From Pseudomonas tritici (GTDB lineage Bacteria; Pseudomonadota; Gammaproteobacteria; Pseudomonadales; Pseudomonadaceae), in assembly GCF_014268275.3 (NCBI RefSeq), contig NZ_CP077084.1, positions 5,886,501 to 5,950,500 on the forward strand: a stretch of 64,000 nucleotides of DNA, written 5' to 3'. Shown piece after piece: positions 47,841-55,687 of the stretch. The translations under genes were made by a program, and so were the position numbers. The notes under the pieces were generated by a model, which was not told where the DNA came from, searched no databases, and saw nothing but the letters and a program-made list of their open reading frames with translations. The first letter of the stretch is position 1. Each line of letters begins with the position of its first letter.

Positions 47841-49280
47841 ATGAACATGCCCTCCGACCGATCGGCTGCTCCCGCCTCCAGCACGCTGAAAATCGAAACC
47901 CGCTCCATCGACTACGTGCCGCGCAATGAACGCCACGGCAAGGTGTGGCATCAGGCGCCGTTCTGGTTCACCGGCAACTTCGTGCTCACCACCATGGTCA
48001 CCGGGTTTACCGGCGCAGCCTTGGGGCTGAGCCTGATGTACGCGATCCTGGCGATCGTAATCGGCGTGTGCCTGGGCACGTTCGCCATGGCGTTCCACGC
48101 CAACCAGGGACCGCGCATGGGCTTGCCGCAGATGATCCAGTCGCGCGCCCAGTTCGGCCTGCGTGGCGCCATCGTGCCGTTTGTCGCAGTGGTCTTCGTG
48201 TACATCGGTTTCAACGTGTTCAACGTCATCCTGGCCACCGACGCCATCAATACTGTGCTGCCCGGCCACCGCGCGCCCTGGTATGCATTGATGATCATCC
48301 TTGCGGTGGTGATCGCCGTCATCGGCCACGACCTCCTGCACACCGTGCAACGCTGGCTGACCTACGTGATGATCAGTGTCTTCGCGGTCCTGACCGTCGC
48401 GGCCTTGCTGCACCTGCAGGCCGATTCAGCCGTGGCCGACGCACATTTTTCCTGGTCGGCCTTCCTGATCCAATTGTCAGCCGCTGCGGGCTATCAGATC
48501 AGCTACGCCGTGTATGTCTCGGATTACTCGCGCTACCTGCCCCACAGCACGCCGTCGCGCAGTGTCATCCTCTGGACCTACCTGGGGGCTGCGGGCTCGG
48601 CGCTGTGGTTGATGTCGTTGGGCGCATTCCTGGCCTCGGCGCTGCCCTCACCCGACGCCATTGGCAGTGTCCAGGCCGTGGGCAACCAACTGTTGCCTGG
48701 GTTTGGCACCTTTACCGTGCTGATTGCCGTGCCGGCGCTGGTCGGCATCATGGCCGTCAACTGTTATGGCGCGATGCTCACCGGGATCAGCGCCATTGAC
48801 GGTTTTGTCCCGATCAAACCCAGGATCAAGAGCCGCATCGTCGGGATCAGCCTGGTGGCCGCAATCATTTTCGTGATTGCCTTGAGCATCCCTGAGAGCT
48901 ACCTGAGCAGCTTCAACACCTTCGTGCTCTTGATGCTGTATTTCCTGGTGCCCTGGACGGCCGTCAACCTCGCAGACTTCTACGTCGTACGAAAAGGGCA
49001 CTACGCAATCAGCGACATATTCAACCCGGCCGGCATCTATGGGCGTTGGTCGGGTGCCGGGCTCACCGCGTACTTCCTCGGTTTAGCCGCTATGATTCCT
49101 TTTATGGCTCTGGATTTTTACCAAGGCCCCATCAGCACGATGTTGGGCGGCGCCGATATTGCGTTCGTGATAGGCCTGGCAGTCTCGGCGCTGGTTTACT
49201 GCGTGATGACTCGCCACCTCGACCACGCTGCCGAGTCGCTGGCCATGCAGGCCAGCGAACATCAATTAGAAGGAGACTAG
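47841..49280 (+). CDS. NCS1-family permease
   Basis: A 479-residue transporter with about 12 membrane segments, of the nucleobase-cation-symport-1 family (cytosine, purine, hydantoin, thiamine or related). Family marks are WHQAPFWFTGNFVLTTMVTG near 35-55, LPQMIQSRAQFGLRGAIVPF near 93-112 and ISYAVYVSDYSRYLP near 220. No clear Shine-Dalgarno is seen; the ATG at 47841 and another at 47847 are both possible. The nitrilase-type gene starts 2 bases after its stop, so they form one operon. The substrate may be an aromatic or amide compound used by the neighbouring enzymes (inference). Confidence 0.85.
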   Translation: MNMPSDRSAAPASSTLKIETRSIDYVPRNERHGKVWHQAPFWFTGNFVLTTMVTGFTGAALGLSLMYAILAIVIGVCLGTFAMAFHANQGPRMGLPQMIQSRAQFGLRGAIVPFVAVVFVYIGFNVFNVILATDAINTVLPGHRAPWYALMIILAVVIAVIGHDLLHTVQRWLTYVMISVFAVLTVAALLHLQADSAVADAHFSWSAFLIQLSAAAGYQISYAVYVSDYSRYLPHSTPSRSVILWTYLGAAGSALWLMSLGAFLASALPSPDAIGSVQAVGNQLLPGFGTFTVLIAVPALVGIMAVNCYGAMLTGISAIDGFVPIKPRIKSRIVGISLVAAIIFVIALSIPESYLSSFNTFVLLMLYFLVPWTAVNLADFYVVRKGHYAISDIFNPAGIYGRWSGAGLTAYFLGLAAMIPFMALDFYQGPISTMLGGADIAFVIGLAVSALVYCVMTRHLDHAAESLAMQASEHQLEGD

Positions 49281-49282
49281 TC

Positions 49283-50098
49283 ATGGAGACGCTACGCGTC
49301 GTTTGCCATCAACTGGCGCCGCGTATCGGCGAGGCCGACTACAACCGCGCGCTGACCGAACGCTCGATCCGCGCGGCCGCCAACCTCAACGCCCACGTAG
49401 TTGTCCTACCAGAGCTGATCCAAAGCGGTTACGTATTCACCGACCAGGACGAAGCTCACACGGTCTCCGAGACACTTGACGGCCCGACCCTTAGCCTGTG
49501 GAAAAGCCTGGCGCTTGAGCTGGGAATCATCATCGTCGCAGGGTTCTGCGAGCGCCTGAGCGCGGGACGCGTTGCCAACAGTGCCGCACTGGTCGAACCC
49601 ACCGGGCGGCTGACGGTATACCGCAAGGCGCATTTGTGGGACCGCGAGAAGCTGATATTCACCCCCGGCGACTCGCCGCCGCCAGTGGTCGACACCGCCG
49701 TCGGACGGATCGGCGTGATGATCTGCTACGACCTGGAACTGCCCGAGTGGGTACGTCTGCCAGCGCTGGCCGGCGCGGACCTGCTTTGCGCGCCGGTGAA
49801 CTGGCCAGAAGGCGCGCGGCCTGCAGGTGAAAGGCCGGCAGAGATCGTGCGGGTCCAGGCCAACGCGGCAGTCAACCGCATGTTCATCGCCGCGTGCGAC
49901 CGCTATGGCGAGGAACGCGGCGTCAACTGGGTGGGCGGCTCGGTCATCGTCGACGCTGACGGCTACCCATTGGCCGGCGCGACCTCCCATCCGGAGGAAC
50001 ACCAGCTAGTGGCTGACTTGCCACTGGCGCAGGCCCGGGACAAGTCAATCAGCGGCCACAATCACGTTCATCAGGACCGTCGGCCTGGGCTGTATTGA
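49283..50098 (+). CDS. Nitrilase-superfamily amidase/carbon-nitrogen hydrolase
   Basis: A 271-residue enzyme with the complete Glu-Lys-Cys triad: Glu44 (VLPELIQSGY), Lys115 (YRKAHLWDRE) and Cys148 (MICYDLELPEW). These enzymes hydrolyse amides or carbamoyl groups. AAGGAG lies 7 bases before the ATG. Paired with the flavin monooxygenase it resembles the davB-davA arrangement, in which DavA hydrolyses 5-aminovaleramide. It ends 3 bases from the convergent gbcB stop. Confidence 0.85.
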   Translation: METLRVVCHQLAPRIGEADYNRALTERSIRAAANLNAHVVVLPELIQSGYVFTDQDEAHTVSETLDGPTLSLWKSLALELGIIIVAGFCERLSAGRVANSAALVEPTGRLTVYRKAHLWDREKLIFTPGDSPPPVVDTAVGRIGVMICYDLELPEWVRLPALAGADLLCAPVNWPEGARPAGERPAEIVRVQANAAVNRMFIAACDRYGEERGVNWVGGSVIVDADGYPLAGATSHPEEHQLVADLPLAQARDKSISGHNHVHQDRRPGLY

Positions 50099-50101
50099 GC
50101 A

Positions 50102-51202
50102 TCAGAACTCAATGCGCACATCCCCCTTCGGCACACTGCAGCACGACAGGATGTAGCCTTCGGCTTCGTCTTCCTCGGTGATCCCGCCGTTGTGGTCCAT
50201 CTCGACCTCGCCACCCAGCTTCATCACCTTGCACGTTCCGCAGATGCCCATGCCGCAGGCTTTCGGGATCAACAGCCCAAGCTTGGCCGCCGCCGCGTGC
50301 ACGGTTTCGCCCGGTGCCACGCGAATGCTCTTACCCGACGCGATGAACTCCACTTGGTGCAGATCCGCCAGATCGATTTCCGGCGCGTCGGCGGCTTGTT
50401 CGGCTTGTTCCACCGCATCCGCACGGGCTTCCGCTGGCGTCGCGCCGAAGGATTCCTCGTGGTAACGCGCCATGTCGAAACCCGCAGCTTCCAGCAGGCG
50501 TTTCACCGCGTTCATGTACGGCGTAGGGCCGCAGCAGAACACTTCGCGCTCCAGGAAGTCCGGCACCATCAGTTCGAGCATCTTGTGGTTCAGGTAACCG
50601 CGATACCCCGCCCAAGGCTCACCCAACCCATGTTTCTCGCAGATCAGGTGCAGGCTGAAGTTGTCGATCCGCGATGCCATGTGCTCCAGCTCGCGGTGGT
50701 AGATGATGTCTTTGGGCGAACGGGCGCTGTGGATAAACGTCATGTCGACGTTGGCGTTGGTGTCATAGAACCAGCGCGCCATGGACATCACCGGCGTGAT
50801 GCCGACGCCGCCGCTGAGGTACAACACTTTCGGGCTCGGGAAGTCGATGGCGTTGAACAAACCGACCGGCCCGTGCACCGCCAACTCTTGCCCTTCATGA
50901 AGGGTATCGTGCAGCCAGTTGGAAACCTTGCCGCCCGGCACACGCTTGATGGTCACCGAAAAGCTGTAAGGCACCGACGGTGAACTGGAAATAGTATAGG
51001 AGCGCATGATCGGCTGGCCTTCGATTTCCAGCTCCAGGGTGACGAACTGCCCTGGCTTGAAAAAGAACAGGATCGGCTGGTCGGCCATGAAACAGAAGGT
51101 GCGCACGTCCCAGGTTTCCTGGATGACTTTGACGCAACGGACAATGTGCCGACCATTGGCCCAGGTCTGGGTGGTTACCGGATTCAGGAAATTACTGGAC
51201 AT
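50102..51202 (-). CDS. gbcB: Glycine betaine demethylase reductase subunit
   Basis: A 366-residue flavodoxin reductase-type protein: FAD-binding barrel (about 15-115, with RSYTISSSPS), NAD-binding domain (VLYLSGGVGITPVMSMAR near 122) and a C-terminal plant-type [2Fe-2S] domain (KACGMGICGTCKVMKLGG near 314, last cysteine pair LSCC near 352). It passes electrons from NAD(P)H to GbcA. Start at 51202 (MSSNFLNP) has GGAG upstream. Divergent from gbcA; in P. aeruginosa both are induced by GbdR. Confidence 0.95.
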   Translation of the reverse strand: MSSNFLNPVTTQTWANGRHIVRCVKVIQETWDVRTFCFMADQPILFFFKPGQFVTLELEIEGQPIMRSYTISSSPSVPYSFSVTIKRVPGGKVSNWLHDTLHEGQELAVHGPVGLFNAIDFPSPKVLYLSGGVGITPVMSMARWFYDTNANVDMTFIHSARSPKDIIYHRELEHMASRIDNFSLHLICEKHGLGEPWAGYRGYLNHKMLELMVPDFLEREVFCCGPTPYMNAVKRLLEAAGFDMARYHEESFGATPAEARADAVEQAEQAADAPEIDLADLHQVEFIASGKSIRVAPGETVHAAAAKLGLLIPKACGMGICGTCKVMKLGGEVEMDHNGGITEEDEAEGYILSCCSVPKGDVRIEF

Positions 51203-51482
51203 GTTGTTCTCCACCGCCGACGTCGGCCTTATGGTGGCGATTCTGCGTAACGCGAGAACCACCCATTTACCTATCTGCGACATTCACATACTTATCGCGA
51301 CCAGCCCCCAACGACCTAGGCTTGCGCGTCGGGATCAGGTTGGGCCATGTCGCCCATGGATAAGGTTCGGCGCATCGGCGGCCCCACACTCGCTCCCAAC
51401 ACAGACGCTTTCTTTACGCCTTGCTGCAAACCTGATTAGCCACTTATCTCGGCCACACAGAATGGCCATGAGGACCCACACG

Positions 51483-52778
51483 ATGGACGTCACCGCAACC
51501 TTAAGCTTGGGCGATCCGCTGGAACCCGCACGCAAGGCCACCGCGCAGATGCTGCAAGAGCGCGAGCGCACCTTTTCACTGCCACAGCCGTTCTACTCTG
51601 ATGAACGGCTGTTTGATATCGACATGCAGGAGATCTTCCAGAAAGAGTGGTTGATTGCCGGCATGACCTGCGAGATCCCCACCAAGGGCAACTACCTGAC
51701 CCTGCAAGTGGGCAAGAACCCGATCATCGTGATCCGTGGCGCCGACGGCGTGGTGCATGCGTTCCACAACGTGTGCCGCCACCGTGGTTCACGTTTGTGC
51801 ACCAGCGACAAGGGCAAGGTTGCCAAACTGGTCTGCCATTACCACCAGTGGACCTACGAACTGGACGGCCGCCTGCTGTTCGCCGGCACCGAGATGGGCG
51901 CCGACTTCGACATGAAGCAATACGGCCTCAAGCCGGTGAACGTAAAGACCGCCGGCGGCTACATCTTCATCAGCCTGGCCGAGAACCCGCCGGCCATCGA
52001 TGACTTCCTGTCGACGCTGAGCCATTACATGGAACCCTACGACATGGAAAACACCAAGGTGGCCATTCAGACCACCTTGTTCGAAAAAGCCAACTGGAAA
52101 CTGGTACTGGAAAACAACCGCGAGTGCTACCACTGCAACGCGTCGCACCCGGAACTGCTGAAAACCCTGCTGGAATGGGACGACGTCACCGACCCGCGCG
52201 CCGACCAGGCCTTCAAGGACCACGTGGCCGCCTCCGCTGCCGCCTGGGATGCCGAGAAAATCCCTTACGCACACGCCAGCTTTGGCCTGCGCAACCGCAT
52301 CGTGCGCATGCCGCTGCTCAAGGGCACCGTGTCGATGACCCTGGATGGCAAACAGGGCTGCGCCAAACTCATGGGCCGCATCAAGAACCCGGACCTGGGC
52401 TCGATGCGCATCCTGCACCTGCCGCATTCGTGGAACCACTGCATGGGCGACCACATCATCGTGTTCACCGTGTGGCCGATCAGCGCCCAGGAAACCATGG
52501 TCACCACCAAGTGGATCGTGCACAAGGACGCCGTGGAAGGTGTGGACTACGACGTGGACCGCATGCGCCAGGTGTGGGACGCCACCAACGACCAGGACCG
52601 TCGCCTGGCCGAAGAGAACCAGCGCGGGATCAACTCCACCGCCTACCAGCCCGGCCCGTACTCCAAAACCTACGAGTTCGGTGTGGTGAACTTCGTTGAC
52701 TGGTACAGCGAGCGCATGTTGAGCAACCTGGGCGCGGCGCCGGCGCCTTACCTCAAAGGCGTTGCCGCCCACGAGTAA
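51483..52778 (+). CDS. gbcA: Glycine betaine demethylase oxygenase subunit
   Basis: A 431-residue Rieske non-heme iron oxygenase that removes one methyl of glycine betaine as formaldehyde, giving dimethylglycine. Rieske ligands Cys98, His100, Cys118 and His121 (VCRHRGSRLC and CHYHQW). The mononuclear iron region is ENNRECYHCNASHPEL near 207-222. Start at 51483 with GAGG about 10 bases upstream. The 280-base gap to gbcB probably holds both promoters and GbdR sites; no operator could be named with confidence. Confidence 0.96.
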   Translation: MDVTATLSLGDPLEPARKATAQMLQERERTFSLPQPFYSDERLFDIDMQEIFQKEWLIAGMTCEIPTKGNYLTLQVGKNPIIVIRGADGVVHAFHNVCRHRGSRLCTSDKGKVAKLVCHYHQWTYELDGRLLFAGTEMGADFDMKQYGLKPVNVKTAGGYIFISLAENPPAIDDFLSTLSHYMEPYDMENTKVAIQTTLFEKANWKLVLENNRECYHCNASHPELLKTLLEWDDVTDPRADQAFKDHVAASAAAWDAEKIPYAHASFGLRNRIVRMPLLKGTVSMTLDGKQGCAKLMGRIKNPDLGSMRILHLPHSWNHCMGDHIIVFTVWPISAQETMVTTKWIVHKDAVEGVDYDVDRMRQVWDATNDQDRRLAEENQRGINSTAYQPGPYSKTYEFGVVNFVDWYSERMLSNLGAAPAPYLKGVAAHE

Positions 52779-52797
52779 TTGACACCCACAGATCAAA

Positions 52798-52827
52798 CGG
52801 TGGGAGCGGGCTTGCTCGTTCCCACCG
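52798..52827. repeat. Collapsed REP hairpin after gbcA
   Basis: An 11-bp stem (CGGTGGGAGCG and CGTTCCCACCG, one G-T pair) with an 8-base loop, 20 bases after the gbcA stop. A shortened REP that may close the gbcA transcript. Confidence 0.6.
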
Positions 52828-52859
52828 TTGAATGTCTTAACTGTTCAAAATTTGAGCAA

Positions 52860-53470
52860 GCCTCGCTAGCGCCTGTAGATACCCGCCCTCCAGCCTTTAC
52901 CCAACAACTTATCCACAGAGCCACCCACAGCAATTGTGGGCAAGTACGTCTCCCGCCTAAAATTAAATGAAGAAAATCCGTGACTTATTCAAGCCAGCGG
53001 TTTTCACCCGCTCCTGATCACTTATTGATCAACTCACTGAAAGCCACGAATCACGTGCCCTGTAGCGGTAGGCGAACACCTTATCCACAGAAGCACCAAC
53101 AGACTTTGGGGGCAACTTTGACAGCGCTGTGGAAAACCACCTCAAACCTTCATAAATCGCGGTATGCAGGGATTTTATTTGCGTAAAAGCTTAAATCGAT
53201 CAGACTTTGATCAATCTCATGAACGCCTTTAATCATAAGGGCTGTGGCCGATAGCGAACACCTTATCCACAGAAGCGCCAACAGAGTATGGGGGCAAGTC
53301 TGATGTGTTAAATGGCGGAGTGCAGGGAAAAACCCAAGCAAAAACGGCCAGTTAGCTTGGTTGTTTTTCGTACAGAGGGCTGGAGGGCTTGATTGACAGG
53401 GGCTGTGGACAACCGCGAACAGGTTATCCACAGACGGGTCAACAGGGATTGTGGGTAAGCCCAAGGGACG
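52860..53470. repeat. Array of four DnaA-box-centred repeats in a 0.9 kb non-coding gap
   Basis: The 907 bases between gbcA and etfB hold no convincing gene. Four imperfect units lie at spacings of 172, 182 and 161 bases. Each has a perfect TTATCCACA (52909, 53081, 53263, 53424), then AGA-GC-CCAACAG and a TGGGGGCAAG-like tail; units 2-4 are also preceded by GCGAACA. Unit 1 tail can fold (CCCACA, 5-base loop, TGTGGG); unit 4 has an 11-of-12 stem CTGTGGACAACC/GGTTATCCACAG. The A+T content between units is higher than in flanking genes. A frame on the minus strand (53150-53464) was rejected as gene-like only by chance. Confidence 0.8.
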
Positions 53471-53527
53471 TTAAGAAGTGGGCGCTGGCTTCCCTGCTAT
53501 AGCCCTTGGAATCTACACATCCTTGTG

Positions 53528-53652
53528 GTGAGCGGGCTTGCCCCGCGCTGGGGGGCGAAGCCGCCCCAAACTAGGCGACTTGGTTTTATCTGAAACTCAG
53601 CGGCGTATTTATTGGGGCGGCTTCGCCACCCAGCGCGGGCAAGCCCGCTCAC
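53528..53652. repeat. Long inverted repeat, distinct REP subtype
   Basis: Arms of about 39 bases: GTGAGCGGGCTTGCCCCGCG from 53528 to 53567 and its complement at 53614-53652, with a 46-base centre. The core resembles AGCGGGCTTGCCCCGCG REPs rather than the GTGGGAGC types. Lies 34 bases after the etfB stop and may serve as its terminator. Confidence 0.85.
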
Positions 53653-53685
53653 TACAGGTACAGATACGCCAGCGCCCACAGGGGA

Positions 53686-54456
53686 TCAGCGTACGACGCC
53701 TTCCTCAACCAACAACTTGAGAATGGCCTCGGCACCCGCTTCCGGGCTAAGGCCCTTGAGCACTTGCCCACCGCCGCCGCTGGCCTTGGCCGTGGCGGCT
53801 TTCATACGATCGGCGCCGCTCTTGGCCTTGATCACCTTGAGCCGCTTGGGGCGAGGCTTGGCCGGTTGCAGCACGGCCCCTGTGTATAACGCGTCCTGCT
53901 CGACTTCAACTTCGTGAGCCGCCAGTTCACCGCGCTGCGCCGGGCCATACGCACTTTGCCGAGGCTTGGGCGCGGCGTTATCCACGGTCGCCAGAAATGG
54001 CAAACGCACCTTCAACCGGCGCCGCTGGCCGCGTGGCAGGGCTTGCAGCACATGGGCCACGCCCGCTTCGATCGATTCAACCTGCGCCAGCCCGACTATC
54101 AGCGGCCAGCCCAACTGCTCGGCCAGCAAGAACGGCAACATGCCCGAGCCTTCACCGGTTTCGGCCTGGCTGCCGGTGAGCACCACCTGGGCACCGGCAT
54201 CGCGCAAGTATTCACTGAGTACCGGCAACGCATCGCTGCCAGCCGGTTGCTCCAGTACATGTAACTCTGGCAAGCCCATGCCCAGGTAACTACGCAGGGT
54301 CGGTTCGGCGATGTTGCCGGCATGCAGCACCTGCAACTTATCCCCAGCCATCTGCAAACCCAGTTCGACAGCGCGGGCGTCCTGCTCCGCACGGCGCGGG
54401 CGCCCGGAGGTAGGGTGGGCGCCGATGGAAACCAAACTGATTACATTCGTGGTCAT
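53686..54456 (-). CDS. etfB: Electron transfer flavoprotein beta subunit (dgc-linked)
   Basis: A 256-residue ETF beta-type protein: TNVISLVSIGAHPTSGRPRR at the N-terminus, EQDARAVELGLQMAG, and the GSQAETGEGSGMLPFLLAEQ motif near 105-125. The C-terminal tail is lysine and glycine rich. It pairs with the etfA next to it and passes electrons from dimethylglycine dehydrogenase to the respiratory chain. Start at 54456 (MTTNVISL) has AAGGA 7 bases upstream. The sequence is diverged from housekeeping EtfB. Confidence 0.9.
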   Translation of the reverse strand: MTTNVISLVSIGAHPTSGRPRRAEQDARAVELGLQMAGDKLQVLHAGNIAEPTLRSYLGMGLPELHVLEQPAGSDALPVLSEYLRDAGAQVVLTGSQAETGEGSGMLPFLLAEQLGWPLIVGLAQVESIEAGVAHVLQALPRGQRRRLKVRLPFLATVDNAAPKPRQSAYGPAQRGELAAHEVEVEQDALYTGAVLQPAKPRPKRLKVIKAKSGADRMKAATAKASGGGGQVLKGLSPEAGAEAILKLLVEEGVVR

Positions 54457-54466
54457 GGCCATATCC

Positions 54467-55687
54467 TTAAGCCGCATCGCGCTTGGCGCCGTTGCGGTAG
54501 GCCTCGACCGCATCGATCAAGGCTTGCAGTATCGCGTTACTTTCGCCAATGACCGAGAGGTCGGCCCGCTTGATCATGTCGCAGCCGGGGTCTAGGTTGA
54601 TCGCCACCACCTTGTCGCAGGCACCGATGCCTTGCAGGTGCTGGATGGCCCCGGAAATACCCACGGCCACATACACCCGCGCGGTGACCCAGGTGCCGCT
54701 GGCGCCGACCTGGCGATCACGCGCCATAAAGCCGTCGTCCACGGCCACCCGCGAGGCGCCCTCGGTGGCACCCAATGCGGCGGCGGTCTGGTGGAAAAGC
54801 GTCCAGTCCTTCACGCCATTGCCGCCGGAGAAAATGAATTCCGCCTCGGCCATGGGAATCGCCGCCGGGTCAACCGCCACCGCGCCAAGATCTTCAATGC
54901 GCGGCAAGCTGCGCGCCAGGGCTGTGGATAACTCCACGGGCAACACTTCATGCCGGGTTTCGCTGACCGGTTCAGCGCACTCCACGGCCGCCAGGATCAG
55001 GCGCGCCAACGGCCGGGCCAAGTCTTCCTGGCCAGCCCCGGCGCGGCCGATGCACTCGTCGCCCTTGATCTGCCAGACCCGCGTGGCCGGGCGTTCCTTG
55101 AGGCTGGCGGCAAAGCGTCGGCCCAGTTCGCCACCACCGCTGCGGCTGTCCGGCAGCAACCAGTGGCGCGGGTTGAACTGGTTATCCACAGCGCGCAAAC
55201 CTTGCACCCGTTGCTCCGGTGAATAACCGTCGAATTCGTGACCTTCCAGCACCAGCAGGCGGTCGACGCCCGCCGTGGCAAACGCATTTTCCTTGTGCTC
55301 GCCAAACACCACCGCCAACACCGCGCCATCGCTGCCAGCGAGTTGCCGCGCCAGGCCCAGCAGGTCGCGGTCGTGGCTGCTCAGGCGACCGCCGACCATG
55401 TCCGGCACCACGTTGATGTAGAACGCCGGCGCCGGCACCTGATGCAGTGGCAACTGCACTTCCACCGCTGCCGTACGCTTGGCCGCACCGCCCTGCTGGG
55501 CGCCGCTGCGGTCGATACGCTTGATGCCGTTGGGACCGATAAAACCAACACCGTGGACGTTCTTGCGGATGACGCCGTTAGGCCCCATCCAACTGTGTTG
55601 CACCGGCTGCATCGCCGCGTGCAGCGGGTGCAGACGGTTGCGGGCGATCCATTCGGCCCGTGGGTCGCGGCGGATAATGTCGCTCAT
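54467..55687 (-). CDS. etfA: Electron transfer flavoprotein alpha subunit (dgc-linked)
   Basis: A 406-residue ETF alpha. It has an N-terminal extension (about 60 residues, SDIIRRDPRAEWIARNRLHP) before the ETF domain. FAD-binding residues are in GASGTWVTARVYVAVGISGA near 320-340 and INLDPGCDMIKRADL near 364. Its start overlaps the dgcB stop (TGATG). Two DnaA-box sequences fall inside it (54923 and 55182). Confidence 0.92.
   Translation of the reverse strand: MSDIIRRDPRAEWIARNRLHPLHAAMQPVQHSWMGPNGVIRKNVHGVGFIGPNGIKRIDRSGAQQGGAAKRTAAVEVQLPLHQVPAPAFYINVVPDMVGGRLSSHDRDLLGLARQLAGSDGAVLAVVFGEHKENAFATAGVDRLLVLEGHEFDGYSPEQRVQGLRAVDNQFNPRHWLLPDSRSGGGELGRRFAASLKERPATRVWQIKGDECIGRAGAGQEDLARPLARLILAAVECAEPVSETRHEVLPVELSTALARSLPRIEDLGAVAVDPAAIPMAEAEFIFSGGNGVKDWTLFHQTAAALGATEGASRVAVDDGFMARDRQVGASGTWVTARVYVAVGISGAIQHLQGIGACDKVVAINLDPGCDMIKRADLSVIGESNAILQALIDAVEAYRNGAKRDAA

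Noticed and set aside
53150..53464. A 104-residue minus-strand frame in the gbcA-etfB gap
   Set aside because: No ribosome site, Cys/Pro/Leu-rich random-looking composition, and it runs across two of the repeat units.
52860..53470. CRISPR array
   Set aside because: Repeats are imperfect outside the 9-mer, spaced 160-180 bases apart, and no cas genes are present.
52860..55190. Chromosomal replication origin
   Set aside because: None of dnaA, dnaN, rpmH or gidA-type neighbours is present; flanks are betaine catabolism genes.
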